DNA from: DASQPR01 sp963797675
Lineage (GTDB): Bacteria; Actinomycetota; Actinomycetes; Mycobacteriales; Micromonosporaceae
NCBI GenBank assembly: GCA_963797675.1
Contig: CAWCQQ010000002.1
Location: forward strand, 930,001-994,000
Reading direction: 5' to 3'
DNA length: 64,000 bases
A program made the translations under genes and the position numbers. Positions within the stretch are counted from its first letter, which is position 1. Each line of letters starts with the position of its first letter. Positions 18,273-27,090 of this stretch are shown piece after piece. Under the pieces are notes generated by a model. It had not been told where the DNA came from, did not search any database, and saw only the letters and a list, made by a program, of their open reading frames with translations.

Positions 18273-19408
18273 CGGTCGACGTCCTCCTTGGTGTGTACGA
18301 GTTCGGTGAGCGCCCTCTGGTACGCGTACACCGCCTTGGTGGCGGCGTGCAGATCGCACGGCGCTGTGTAGAGCAGCGTGCGTGCTGTGCCGTGCAGCGG
18401 TGCCAGCGTGTCGTGTTCATCTAGCCGGTGGCTCGCCGCCTTGGACCGGTATGCCTCCAGCCGCCCGCGCAGCTCGTCGCGGCGAGCGATCAGCCCGTCC
18501 GCCGCGCTGATCAGCTCCTGCGCCCGGATCAGTGCCCGGGCGATGGACGCTTCGGTCATCGCGATGTCATCGGCGAGCCGCCGCCAGTCCTTCTTCTCCC
18601 GGCGCGTGTCCAGCCCGGCCGCCCGTACGCGCAGGGTTTCGGCGGCACGTGGCTCGACCGGCAGGCCCGGGTCGACGATCTTCTCCTGCGCTCGCGCGTA
18701 CGCGGCCCGCACCTCGTCCTCGGCGGCGGCAACCGCGTCGATCTGCCGGTCCAACGCCGCGACCTGCTCCGGGAACGCGTCGCGGGCCCGCTCCTGCTCG
18801 GCGAGGTGTGCCGACGCGGCGGCCATGTCGGCGGCGAGCGCGGCCATCTCGGCGCGGAGAGTCGGCGTGAGCGAGCCGGCCGGAGCGGTCGCGATCGGAT
18901 CGGTCAGCGCCTGGTCGCAGACGAGCGCCGCCCGGCGTCCCAGCGGGCCGAGCGCGGTCGTGTCGCCCAGTGCATCGGCTCGGCGGGTCAGCGTGGCGAG
19001 GGCATCCGCGATCGGTGCCGATGCCGCGCTGGCAGCGGTCCATGCGGCGTTGACATCGTTCAGGATCGCGGTCACCGTGGCGCAGCTCGCGTCGAGCGAG
19101 GCGGCCAGGCGCGGCAGCGTGTTCGACAGCGCCATCTCCATCGGCGACCACTCACGGTCCGACGGCCGGTGCGCTATCCGCGCCGTACGGGCCTGTTCCA
19201 GCCCGGTGCCGAGCGCGCTGAACTCGGCCCAGCGCGCGTCGATCTCGGTCGACAGTGCGGCCCAGATCTCGGCGGTCCGGCCGGTCAGACCGCCGGCCTT
19301 GAGGAATCCGAGACCGGGATGGCTGTCGATCAGATACATCGTGGTAGCGACGCGGTCATACGCCGCGCCGAGATCGGCGATCGCCCGGTCGGCTGCATCG
19401 CGGTTCAT
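18269..19408 (-). CDS. helical coiled-coil protein of the pknG operon, unknown function
   Basis: A 379-residue, almost entirely helical protein rich in Ala, Arg, Leu and Glu, with no membrane segment or signal peptide. Long heptad-like stretches (around LAEQERARDAFPEQVAALDR and the last 100 residues) predict coiled coil. I do not recognise a catalytic motif. It lies between glnH and pknG with four-base overlaps at both ends, so it is made together with them and may bridge the membrane sensor and the kinase; that is inference. The ATG at 19408 overlaps the glnH stop. Confidence 0.8.
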   Translation of the reverse strand: MNRDAADRAIADLGAAYDRVATTMYLIDSHPGLGFLKAGGLTGRTAEIWAALSTEIDARWAEFSALGTGLEQARTARIAHRPSDREWSPMEMALSNTLPRLAASLDASCATVTAILNDVNAAWTAASAASAPIADALATLTRRADALGDTTALGPLGRRAALVCDQALTDPIATAPAGSLTPTLRAEMAALAADMAAASAHLAEQERARDAFPEQVAALDRQIDAVAAAEDEVRAAYARAQEKIVDPGLPVEPRAAETLRVRAAGLDTRREKKDWRRLADDIAMTEASIARALIRAQELISAADGLIARRDELRGRLEAYRSKAASHRLDEHDTLAPLHGTARTLLYTAPCDLHAATKAVYAYQRALTELVHTKEDVDR

Positions 19409-20388
19409 GTCCGGTATTTCGGGGCGGGCAGCGTCGGTACGTCGGCGCCGAGCCACTGACGGTAGATCGACGCCCAGTCGCCGTCGCTGCGCATCTGCTC
19501 GAGCAGGCCGTTCACGAATCGGACGAGGTCACCCTGCTTCTGGTTCATGGCGAGACCGTACGGCTCCGAGGTGAACGGCGGCTCGGAGACTAATTTCGTT
19601 TCGGGGTCCTGCGCCGCGAGTCCACGAAGGATCGTGTCGTCGGTGGAGATCGCGTCGACCTGGTGCTGTTGCAGCATCACGAGGCAGTCGGTCCAGTCGT
19701 TGACGGCGACCGGGATCGGGTGCGACGACTGTGCCGCGATGGCCGCGATCGACGTACTTCCGACCGCCGCGCAGACCTTCTTGCCGCCGAGATCGTCGAT
19801 GCCCTTCACGCTGGACGCCTTGTCCACGAGCACGGTCTGGCCGGCCACGTAGTAGACCGACGAGAAGTCGACCAGCTGCCATCGCGCGCAGTTGATGGTC
19901 ATCGTGTCGGCGACGATGTCGACCGTGTTGTTCTGCAGGTAGGGGATGCGTTCGGCCGAGGTGATCGCGACGAACCTGACCTTCAACGGGTCCCCGAAGA
20001 TCGCGTTCGCGACCGCGTGCACCATGTCGATGTCGAATCCCACCAGGCTGCCGCTGTTCGGATCGCGGTAGCCGAACAGGTACGTGTTCTGATCCACGCC
20101 GGCGATCAGGTAGCCACGCTTCTTGATCGCGGCCATCGTCGTACCGGCCGGCATGTGCCCGGGCTTCGGCATCGACGCCGGCGGCGCGAGGCTCGCGGTC
20201 GGGTTGTCGCAGCTGTCCGTACCGGCGGCGGCGCTCGGGATGACGGCCGGATCCTGCACGCCCTGCGGCATCGGCGCCGCGACCGCGCCGGCCGAGCCGC
20301 TGTTCCCGGGCGTGGCGTCGGCGCATCCGGCCAGCACCAGCAGGGTGCTCGCCGCGAGCAGCAACTTCTTCATGTCGGTCCTGTTCAT
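19405..20388 (-). CDS. glnH: GlnH-like amino-acid-binding lipoprotein
   Basis: A 327-residue extracytoplasmic solute-binding protein of family 3. The lipobox is LVLAGC with Cys at about residue 21. The binding domain includes the family pattern GYLIAGVDQNTYLFGYRD, GFDIDMVHAVANAIF, and IVADTMTIN. In mycobacteria the homologue binds aspartate, glutamate and related amino acids and signals with GlnX to PknG rather than serving a transporter. No ABC permease or ATPase is adjacent here, which supports a sensing role. Start and stop overlap the neighbours by four bases. Confidence 0.88.
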   Translation of the reverse strand: MNRTDMKKLLLAASTLLVLAGCADATPGNSGSAGAVAAPMPQGVQDPAVIPSAAAGTDSCDNPTASLAPPASMPKPGHMPAGTTMAAIKKRGYLIAGVDQNTYLFGYRDPNSGSLVGFDIDMVHAVANAIFGDPLKVRFVAITSAERIPYLQNNTVDIVADTMTINCARWQLVDFSSVYYVAGQTVLVDKASSVKGIDDLGGKKVCAAVGSTSIAAIAAQSSHPIPVAVNDWTDCLVMLQQHQVDAISTDDTILRGLAAQDPETKLVSEPPFTSEPYGLAMNQKQGDLVRFVNGLLEQMRSDGDWASIYRQWLGADVPTLPAPKYRT

Positions 20389-21662
20389 CGGTACTCGGCA
20401 ATCCGCCGCTGATAGCCGACGGTCAGCCCGGCCATGGCGATCACGATCAACAGGCCGCCGCCGATGGCGAGACCGGTCAGCGCATCCTCGGCCTGCCCCG
20501 CCTGCGTGGTGAGAGTGCCATTCGACGCGACCAGCGCTCGCTCGATGTCCGCGTCCACGCTGCGGAACAGTGCGGGTGCTTCGTCCGTCTCGTCGCCGAT
20601 CGTGGCCTTCACCGCGTCGGGATAGGAACCGGCGTCATTCTTGGCCCGCATCAAGGTGTCCTCCGCCTGCCAGGCGAGGAAGTCTGCATTGGCACTCTTC
20701 AGGTCGGCCTGCACGTCGGCAGAGCCGGCGCCGCTCGCCTGGAAGAACAGGTTCCGGTCGCCGATCAGCGGCTTCGTGGCCGCATCGAAGTCGGTCCGGT
20801 CGTTGTTGCGGGCAACCAGCATCAGGGATTCGTCGGCGCGTGCCTTGAGCACGTCGATCCGCGCGTTCACCAACAGATTGGTCCGTCGCGACTCGACCGC
20901 GGCCGAGCTCAGATGGGTCGCGTCCGCAGCCCACGAAATAGTGATCCAGCCCAGGGTGATCGCGATGGCCACGGTCGCGGCCACCAGACCGACATTGAAC
21001 ACCCGGTGGGTACGCCGAGCCAGCGCCCTCTGCGCTCGGATGAGTCCGATCAGCGCGACCAGCCCGAGCGGGATCGCGAACCACGGGAACCCGCCGCCGG
21101 CGTCGCTGTCGTCCTGCAACTGCTGGGATTGGGCCGCGTACAGCCGTTCGGCGGCGGGCAGCAGATCCTTGCGCATCTCGCCGGATGCTTCCCGCAGGTA
21201 GGCGGCACCGAGCGGCAGGCCCAGCCGGTTGTCGGCCCGGGCAGTCTCCACCAGACCGGTGTAGAGCGGCAGGCCGGACGCGATCACGTGGAGGTCCGAG
21301 GTGTCGCTGCGGCTGGCCGAGATCGTGGTCAACGCTTCGGTCGCGTCGGCGATGTCGGCCAGGTAGCGCGTACGCAGCGTCAACGGCTCCGCACCGGCGG
21401 CGAGGAACGCGCCGGCCTCGGTGGCGTCCGCGTCGGACAGCGAGCGGTAGAGCGACTGTGCCGCAACGGCGAGCGGCCCGCTGCTGTTGCGGATGTTCGC
21501 GATGTTCGATGTCCGTTGGATCGCGCCGATGACCCCGATGACACCGAACCCGAGCACGAGCGTGAGGAGAACGATGAGATGTGTCGTCATCCGGGCCGGT
21601 GTGGTCCGCCATCGGGAGGCGGCGGCCGCCTCGGTGCGTGGCGAGTCCAACACAACGACCAT
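20385..21662 (-). CDS. glnX: GlnX-like membrane sensor protein, first gene of the pknG operon
   Basis: A 425-residue membrane protein with four hydrophobic segments: one near the N-terminus (MTTHLIVLLTLVLGFGVIGV), two in the middle (around PWFAIPLGLVALIGLI and VGLVAATVAIAITLGWITI) and one at the C-terminus (GLAIGGGLLIVIAMAGL). Two large helical extracytoplasmic domains lie between them, of the four-helix type found in chemosensory proteins. The order glnX-glnH-pknG matches the mycobacterial operon. The ATG at 21662 has GGAG eight bases upstream; the longer reading to 21728 lacks a site. The promoter should lie in 21663-21801, shared with the divergent DUF4352-like gene. Confidence 0.82.
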   Translation of the reverse strand: MVVVLDSPRTEAAAASRWRTTPARMTTHLIVLLTLVLGFGVIGVIGAIQRTSNIANIRNSSGPLAVAAQSLYRSLSDADATEAGAFLAAGAEPLTLRTRYLADIADATEALTTISASRSDTSDLHVIASGLPLYTGLVETARADNRLGLPLGAAYLREASGEMRKDLLPAAERLYAAQSQQLQDDSDAGGGFPWFAIPLGLVALIGLIRAQRALARRTHRVFNVGLVAATVAIAITLGWITISWAADATHLSSAAVESRRTNLLVNARIDVLKARADESLMLVARNNDRTDFDAATKPLIGDRNLFFQASGAGSADVQADLKSANADFLAWQAEDTLMRAKNDAGSYPDAVKATIGDETDEAPALFRSVDADIERALVASNGTLTTQAGQAEDALTGLAIGGGLLIVIAMAGLTVGYQRRIAEYR

Positions 21663-21801
21663 CAGCCACGCTCCTTCAGCCCCGCCCACCCGAGGAGTCA
21701 CCGTAGCTCCTCCGGTCAATCCGCGCATCCGTGATTGCTACCCGGACGTGCTCTGAGCTGCGGAAACTACTAGAGTGAAGGACCGAACAGGGGGAGGAGC
21801 T

Positions 21802-22356
21802 ATGCGCCCGGATTCGGTGCGCAGACGTTGGCGAGTGCGCTGGGGCATGGTGGTGGCGGGTGCGGTGGCGCTTCTGGCGCTCGTATTCCTCGTACTCTCA
21901 CCGCTGATCGGCGTAGGAGCGTTCTCGGCTCTACGAGCCCACCAGGCCGCCGTGGCGGATGCAGAAGCCAATCACTTCGGAGATCTCGTACACGATGCCG
22001 CATTCGACTTCGTGGTGCACTCGTCGGATTGCGGACGGGCCACGCTGACCGGGTCGGACGGCAAGCAGGTTAAGCCGACAAACGGGTCATTCTGCGTGGT
22101 TTCCGTCACTGTCCACAATGACGGGACGGAACCGCTGGTGCTGCCCGGTCTCGTGCAACTTGCCACCGGCTCCCGCGGAGCCGTTTACCTGCCCGATCTA
22201 CGTGCGGACAGGACCGTCAACGGCGGCGATCCGACGCTGTCGCCCGGCGAATCCTGGGATGCGCAGCTGGTCTATGACGTGCCGGTGGGCATCCGGCTCG
22301 TGGAGATCATTCTCCATTCTGCGGAGTACTCACGAGGCGTAACGGTGCGTCTGTAG
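21802..22356 (+). CDS. DUF4352-like membrane-anchored protein
   Basis: A 184-residue protein with one N-terminal membrane helix (GMVVAGAVALLALVFLVLS) and an extracytoplasmic beta domain that resembles DUF4352/telomeric-repeat-factor-like domains: FVVHSSDCG, then FCVVSVTVHNDGTEPLVL. Two cysteines in the domain could form a disulfide. Function is unknown. A very strong GGGGGAGGA site (21791-21799) fixes the ATG at 21802. It is divergent from glnX, and its last 50 bases overlap the end of the convergent MFS gene. Confidence 0.8.
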   Translation: MRPDSVRRRWRVRWGMVVAGAVALLALVFLVLSPLIGVGAFSALRAHQAAVADAEANHFGDLVHDAAFDFVVHSSDCGRATLTGSDGKQVKPTNGSFCVVSVTVHNDGTEPLVLPGLVQLATGSRGAVYLPDLRADRTVNGGDPTLSPGESWDAQLVYDVPVGIRLVEIILHSAEYSRGVTVRL

Positions 22357-23521
22357 CGACCGCTTCGGGCGTGACCGGCTCACGATCGCGGAGCACGCCG
22401 GCGGCCAGCGCGACGACGCCGACCAGCACCGCCACCAGCCCGAAGGAGACGCGCAGCGACGAGAACGATGCGATGCCGCCGATCGCACCCGGCGCGGCCA
22501 GCCCGGAACCGTACGCGATCGTGGCCACGCCGGCGATGGCGTGACCGGTACCGCCACGCGTCGACCCGACCCGACCGGCGGCGGCGAACGCGAGCGGCAC
22601 GACCACCGCGATTCCGATACCCATCAAGCCGAAGCCCGCCATCGTGAGCGCCGGATTCACCGCCGCGACGATGAGCACCGCGCCGACCGCACCCATCGTG
22701 GCGCTGAGCCGGACCGCCCGTACGGCGCCGACTCGACGGATGAAGCGGTCACCGGCCAGCCGGGCGATCGACATGGCGAGCGCGAACACGGTGTACCCGA
22801 GCGCGGCCGTCGCATGATCGGCGTTGAGGACCTTGCGCATGTAGACGGCGGCCCAGTCGGAGCCGGCCAGCTCGGCGAAGACCGCGCAGAACGCGACCAT
22901 CGCGATGACCAGGACGACGCCGCTCGGCAGCGCGAACGCGGGTGGTTCGATCTCGGAGGCCTGGTCTCGGGGCGTCGCCACGATCAGGCGGCATGCGGCT
23001 TGACCGAGCACGGTGAGCACGATCGCCATCACGCAGAAGTGCCATCGGAGATCGACATCGGCCCGTACGGCCAGCCATCCGATACCCGCGCCGATGAATC
23101 CGCCGACACTCCACAGCCCGTGCAGGCCGGAGATAATGGACTTGCCCATCCGCTGCTCGAGTTCGACACCTTGGGCGTTCATGGCGATGTCTGACATGCC
23201 GGATGTGGCGCCGTAGATGTACAGCGCAACGCAGAGCATCGGGAGCGACAAAGCGAACGCGGGCAGCGCTAGTGACATGCACCACATCGCGAGAAAGATC
23301 TGCGTCGCCCGCTTGCCGCCGAGGCGGTGAATGAGCCGTCCGGTGAACGGCATCATCGACAGCGACCCGACCGCCGGCACGAACAGCGCCGCGCCTAACT
23401 GGCCGGTGGACAGCTGAAGATGCTCGGCAATCGTGGGGATCCGGGTGGCGAACGTACCGACGACCGCGCCATGTACGGCGAAGACGGCGCCGATGCCGAT
23501 ACGTTGCGACCGAAATCCCAT
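22307..23521 (-). CDS. MFS transporter
   Basis: A 404-residue major facilitator with 12 hydrophobic segments. The pattern HGAVVGTFATRIPTIAEHLQ and the loop GRLIHRLGGKRATQIF between helices 2 and 3, together with SDIAMNAQGVELEQRMGKSI, match a group of actinobacterial MFS proteins of unknown substrate (YbjJ-like). The N-terminal half is better conserved than the C-terminal half. The ATG at 23521 starts just after a large hairpin that ends the upstream galE gene. The 3' end overlaps the convergent DUF4352-like gene by 50 bases. Confidence 0.88.
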   Translation of the reverse strand: MGFRSQRIGIGAVFAVHGAVVGTFATRIPTIAEHLQLSTGQLGAALFVPAVGSLSMMPFTGRLIHRLGGKRATQIFLAMWCMSLALPAFALSLPMLCVALYIYGATSGMSDIAMNAQGVELEQRMGKSIISGLHGLWSVGGFIGAGIGWLAVRADVDLRWHFCVMAIVLTVLGQAACRLIVATPRDQASEIEPPAFALPSGVVLVIAMVAFCAVFAELAGSDWAAVYMRKVLNADHATAALGYTVFALAMSIARLAGDRFIRRVGAVRAVRLSATMGAVGAVLIVAAVNPALTMAGFGLMGIGIAVVVPLAFAAAGRVGSTRGGTGHAIAGVATIAYGSGLAAPGAIGGIASFSSLRVSFGLVAVLVGVVALAAGVLRDREPVTPEAVATDAPLRLVSTPQNGE

Positions 23522-23528
23522 GCGCGCA

Positions 23529-23567
23529 GCTTAAAGGGCACCGCCCTATTGCCGGTGTCCTTTAAGC
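23529..23567 (-). terminator. hairpin between galE and the MFS gene
   Basis: A 15-bp stem (23529-23543 with 23553-23567, one G-T pair) with a nine-base loop. It contains the TAA stop of galE in its upstream arm and ends eight bases before the MFS start codon, so it may both end galE transcription and structure the MFS leader. Confidence 0.55.
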
Positions 23568-24551
23568 GCGGCTGGCGATCAGTACCCGCCCGCTCGGCAC
23601 CGGCCGGCTGGCCCGCCAGGACGACGCGACCATCGAAGCCAGATCGTGCCGAGCGGCCCAGCCGATCTCCGCGAAGATCTTCCCGGTGGCCGCGATCACG
23701 CAGGCCGGGTCTCCGGGGCGGGCGGGCAGGATCCGGTGCGGGACCGGCTGGCCGGTCTCCAGCCGTACCTGATCGAGCACGTCCAGAACGGAGTAACCCC
23801 GGCCGGTGCCGACGTTGTAGATCGCGGTCGCAGGTCCCGCGTTCAGCCGCTCGATCGCCCGGACATGCGCGTCGGCCAGGTCCGCGACGTGCACGTAGTC
23901 CCGCACGCCGGTCCCGTCCGCGGTCGGATGGTCGCCGCCGGTGACCGGCACCGGCGTACCGGCTCCGATGGCTCGGAAGATGCACGAGAACAAGTTGGGT
24001 GAGCACTTGTCGGCGAGCCATGGTTCGTCGGCGCCGACCGCGTTGAAGTAGCGCAGTGCGACGAACGACATCCCGTAGGCGGCGGCCGCGTCGGCCAGCA
24101 GGTGCTCGCAGATGAGCTTCGTCCGCCCGTACGGGTTGATCGGGTTGACCGGCGCGGATTCATCCACGGTCGGGGTGAGCGGAACACCGTAAACCGCGGC
24201 GGATGACGAGAACACGAGCCGGCCGACGCCGGTGTCGACCATCGCCTCGAGCAGGCCGGTCAGGCCGCCGACGTTCTCGCGGTAGTACTGCATCGGTGCG
24301 GCCATGGACTCCGGTACGGACTTGTGGGCGGCCAGGTGCACGACGCCGTCGCAGCCGTACTCGCGGATGGTTCGGCCGATGACGATCCGGTCGGCGACCG
24401 ACGCGACGACGAGCGGCACATCGGGCGGCAGCCGGTCGATCGAGCCGGTGGAGAGATCGTCGACCACGACGAGCCCGTGCCCGGCCGCGCGCAGCCGTCG
24501 GACGACGTGCGCTCCGATATATCCGGCACCGCCGGTCACCAGGAGCGTCAT
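23562..24551 (-). CDS. galE: UDP-glucose 4-epimerase
   Basis: An extended SDR enzyme that interconverts UDP-glucose and UDP-galactose with bound NAD. The 329-residue product has TGGAGYIGAHVVR (residues 5-17), the SSSAAVYG strand, the catalytic YGRTKLICE and the AVGADEP loop. It is the last gene of a three-gene unit (glycosyltransferase, polysaccharide deacetylase, galE) joined by four-base overlaps, which suggests supply of a nucleotide sugar for an envelope glycan. The final residues diverge from canonical GalE. Confidence 0.93.
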   Translation of the reverse strand: MTLLVTGGAGYIGAHVVRRLRAAGHGLVVVDDLSTGSIDRLPPDVPLVVASVADRIVIGRTIREYGCDGVVHLAAHKSVPESMAAPMQYYRENVGGLTGLLEAMVDTGVGRLVFSSSAAVYGVPLTPTVDESAPVNPINPYGRTKLICEHLLADAAAAYGMSFVALRYFNAVGADEPWLADKCSPNLFSCIFRAIGAGTPVPVTGGDHPTADGTGVRDYVHVADLADAHVRAIERLNAGPATAIYNVGTGRGYSVLDVLDQVRLETGQPVPHRILPARPGDPACVIAATGKIFAEIGWAARHDLASMVASSWRASRPVPSGRVLIASRA

Positions 24552-25240
24552 GACGTCAGGCCGTGCTCGTCGAGGCGCCCGACCCGCAGCCCGCGTTCGG
24601 CGATCGTGTCCAGCAGTGCCGGCAGCGCGCCGAGCGTCGAGCGCCAGGCCTCCGGCTTCGACGTGCAGTCGGAGTCGTGCAAGAGGATCGTTCCTCCTCC
24701 ATCGAGGTCACGGTGGACCTGGCGAGTCACGGACGCCGCCGTCGCGGATGCGGTCCAGTCCCGGCCCCACGCCGTCCACAGGATCGTGCGCAGCCCGAGC
24801 TGCTTGGCGCTGATCGCGGCGGACGCGGTCAGCACGCCGTACGGCGGTCGGTAGAAACGCGGCATCCGGCCGGTGACCTCGGCGATCAGGTCGCGACCGC
24901 GTCGCAGGTCGTCGGCGGTGGCCCGAGGGCCGCGCAGGATCAGGCACCGGTGTTCCCAACCGTGCAGCGCGACCTCGTGTCCGGCGGCCACCAGTTCTCG
25001 GCCGAGGTCCGGTGCGTTCACGAGCATGCGGCCGAGCAGGAAGAACGTGGCCTTGACGCCACGTCGGTCGAGGAGTCGCAAGAACGCCGGCGTGGAGGTC
25101 GGATCGGGGCCGTCGTCGAACGTCAACGCGACGTGATCGGGCGCGCCGCGACCGGCCAGGCCGGGCATGAACCGGTTGCGCAGCGGCGCGATCGAGCTGA
25201 CGGTCGGGAACGGGTGGGCGAGCAGGGCCGCCGCGGTCAT
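24548..25240 (-). CDS. polysaccharide deacetylase family protein (NodB domain)
   Basis: A carbohydrate esterase 4 protein of 230 residues that removes acetyl groups from N-acetyl sugars in peptidoglycan or exopolysaccharide. NodB motifs are clear: TFDDGPD (motif 1, about residue 38), HGWEH in place of HSxxH (motif 2), RPPYG (motif 3), and LLHDSD near the C-terminus. No signal peptide or membrane anchor is visible, so its cellular place is uncertain; a longer start would add about 145 arginine-rich codons that look like shadow sequence. The ATG at 25240 overlaps the stop of the upstream glycosyltransferase gene. Confidence 0.9.
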   Translation of the reverse strand: MTAAALLAHPFPTVSSIAPLRNRFMPGLAGRGAPDHVALTFDDGPDPTSTPAFLRLLDRRGVKATFFLLGRMLVNAPDLGRELVAAGHEVALHGWEHRCLILRGPRATADDLRRGRDLIAEVTGRMPRFYRPPYGVLTASAAISAKQLGLRTILWTAWGRDWTASATAASVTRQVHRDLDGGGTILLHDSDCTSKPEAWRSTLGALPALLDTIAERGLRVGRLDEHGLTS

Positions 25241-26406
25241 GCCGTCGCCAGCGCACTCGCCACGGCGGCGTCGGCGGCCGGGGGAGCCGGATGTCCGGCC
25301 TCCGCGACCAGTGCGCCCGGGCGGCACAACGCGAGGATGGCGTCGCCGACATCCGTACCCGTGAAAGGGTTTGATCGTGCCGTTGCGGACAGTGCGCGCT
25401 GCAGGGCGGTGACCAGATCTGCCGGCTCGCGGATCCACGGTACCCAGCCCGCGCGGTCGAGCGCGTCCGCGTTCGTGCGGCCGTGGCCGGCCAGGCAGCG
25501 GTAGGTGATCACCGGCACGCCGGTGGCCATCGCCTCCAGCGAGGTGAGGCCGCCGGCGTTCTGGACGACGATGTCGCATGCGTTGATCAGTGCGGGCATG
25601 TCCGAGACCCATCCGAGCGGGATGCCGATGCCGGTATTCGCGATCCGCGCGCGCAGGGATGCGTTCTGTCCACATGCGACGATCGGGACCGCAAGACCGG
25701 TGGCGGCGATGTCCATCACAGCTTGCTCGATCTCACCCACTCCCCACGATCCCGCCACCACCAGTGCGAGACTGGTGCTGTCCGGAAGCCCGAACCGCAC
25801 GCGTAGTGCGCGGCGATCGGCGGCGGCGACCGGTGCGAACGCGGATCGGACCGCGGGCGCGACCACCTGCACACCTCGGCCGCCGAGTCCGCGTGCCTGC
25901 TCGGCCGCGATGTCATGGAGGGCGAGATGCGCGTCCACCCCCGGATGCACCCACAGCGGGTGCACCGACATATCAGTCAAGAACGTCATCACCGGTACGG
26001 GCAGCCGCCCCGCCGCGCGCAGCTGGCCGAGCGCTTGGCTCGCCAGCGGGTAGACCGAGACGACCGCATCCGCGTCGGTGCCGATCGCGCGCAGCAACCG
26101 TCGGTTCGCCATCGCCGCCATGCGGCCGGTCGAGGAGCCGAGCCGGGACGCGCCGACCTCGTGGCCGCCGAGCCGCGACAGCAGGAGGTCCCAGCCGGCC
26201 GGCACCGACGTGATCATTGTCTGGTAGGTCTTGCGCCCGAGCGGGCCGACCAGTGGTGGCAGCAGATCGATGAAGTCGTGGCGTTCGACCGTGTGCTCGC
26301 GCGCGCTCAGGCGGGCACCGATTTCCGCCGCCGCGCCATCATGGCCGGCTCCGACACTCGCCGAAATGATGATGATACGGCGGAGGCGAGTCGCGAGGCT
26401 GTCCAT
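25237..26406 (-). CDS. GT28-like glycosyltransferase (MGDG synthase/MurG fold)
   Basis: A 389-residue GT-B enzyme. The N-terminal motif IIISASVGAGHDGAA (about residues 12-26) is the acceptor-loop signature of monogalactosyl/diglucosyl-diacylglycerol synthases, and the C-terminal UDP-sugar site shows NAGGLTSLEAMATGVPVI and the helix after it. It probably transfers a hexose to a lipid or glycan on the inner face of the membrane. It is the first gene of the cluster with the deacetylase and galE. The start codon at 26404-26406 is supported by conservation immediately after it. Confidence 0.86.
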   Translation of the reverse strand: MDSLATRLRRIIIISASVGAGHDGAAAEIGARLSAREHTVERHDFIDLLPPLVGPLGRKTYQTMITSVPAGWDLLLSRLGGHEVGASRLGSSTGRMAAMANRRLLRAIGTDADAVVSVYPLASQALGQLRAAGRLPVPVMTFLTDMSVHPLWVHPGVDAHLALHDIAAEQARGLGGRGVQVVAPAVRSAFAPVAAADRRALRVRFGLPDSTSLALVVAGSWGVGEIEQAVMDIAATGLAVPIVACGQNASLRARIANTGIGIPLGWVSDMPALINACDIVVQNAGGLTSLEAMATGVPVITYRCLAGHGRTNADALDRAGWVPWIREPADLVTALQRALSATARSNPFTGTDVGDAILALCRPGALVAEAGHPAPPAADAAVASALATA

Positions 26407-26589
26407 CCCTGGCCCTTCGTGGTCTTTCGCCTGAGAACGTTCTGTGTGATGGTGTGTGCTTCCGGTGGTGGTAAACGTGAACGCAGAGTGCGGAACACCG
26501 TTGGAAAAGATGAACGCTTGGCGCTGTGACGGAACAAAACGACCTTCCCGTTACCGCGCCAACACCGAGCCGTTGCGCAACAGCAAGCT

Positions 26590-26604
26590 ACTACACGCTG
26601 TAGT
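26590..26604 (+). promoter_or_regulatory. BlaI-type operator upstream of the BlaI/M56 pair
   Basis: ACTACA (26590-26595), three bases, TGTAGT (26599-26604): a dyad of the TACA/TGTA class bound by BlaI/MecI repressors. It lies 105 bases upstream of the blaI-like start. The rest of the 302-base gap 26407-26708 shows no gene. Confidence 0.7.
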
Positions 26605-26708
26605 GACGGGCAAGGTAGCATCCAGTTAGCACTAAGGCCGGGTGCTGGCACACGTCAGTGCTGAATGCAACGCGGACGCCCGAGCGGCACGCGTGGATAG
26701 GAGAACTG

Positions 26709-27089
26709 ATGGAGGGCATTCCGCGCCGAGGCGGGCGTCGACCGTGGGGCAGCCTCGAAGAGGAAGTATTGGCGACGTTGTGGGCGGCCGACGACCCGAT
26801 GGCGGCCAGTGCGGTGCAGGCCGAGATCGGCGGCACGCTTGCCTACAGCACGATCACGACGATCCTCGCGCGACTCCGCACGAAGGGGCTCGTCGTCCGC
26901 AAGTTGGTCGGGCGCGCGCACGTCTACGCGCCGGCGCAGTCCGCCGCCGCGCACACCGCGCAGGAGATGCATTCCTTGCTGATTCGCCGCGACGACCGGG
27001 CCGCCGTACTCGCGCGATTCGTCTCCGAGCTGTCCCCGGAAGAAGAGCAGGTTTTGCAGAAACTGATGGCCGAGATCCAGGAGCGGTGA
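26709..27089 (+). CDS. BlaI/MecI/CopY-family transcriptional repressor
   Basis: A 126-residue winged-helix repressor with the family pattern SLEEEVLATLWAAD at the start, the recognition-helix region YSTITTILARLRTKGLV (about residues 44-60) and a C-terminal dimerisation helix pair ending in EEEQVLQKLMAEI. Such repressors are inactivated by proteolysis when the partner membrane protease is activated. The ATG at 26709 follows GGAG and precedes the conserved part; the next gene, an M56 protease, starts one base after the stop codon. A TACA/TGTA dyad upstream suggests autoregulation. Confidence 0.92.
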   Translation: MEGIPRRGGRRPWGSLEEEVLATLWAADDPMAASAVQAEIGGTLAYSTITTILARLRTKGLVVRKLVGRAHVYAPAQSAAAHTAQEMHSLLIRRDDRAAVLARFVSELSPEEEQVLQKLMAEIQER

Positions 27090-27090
27090 C

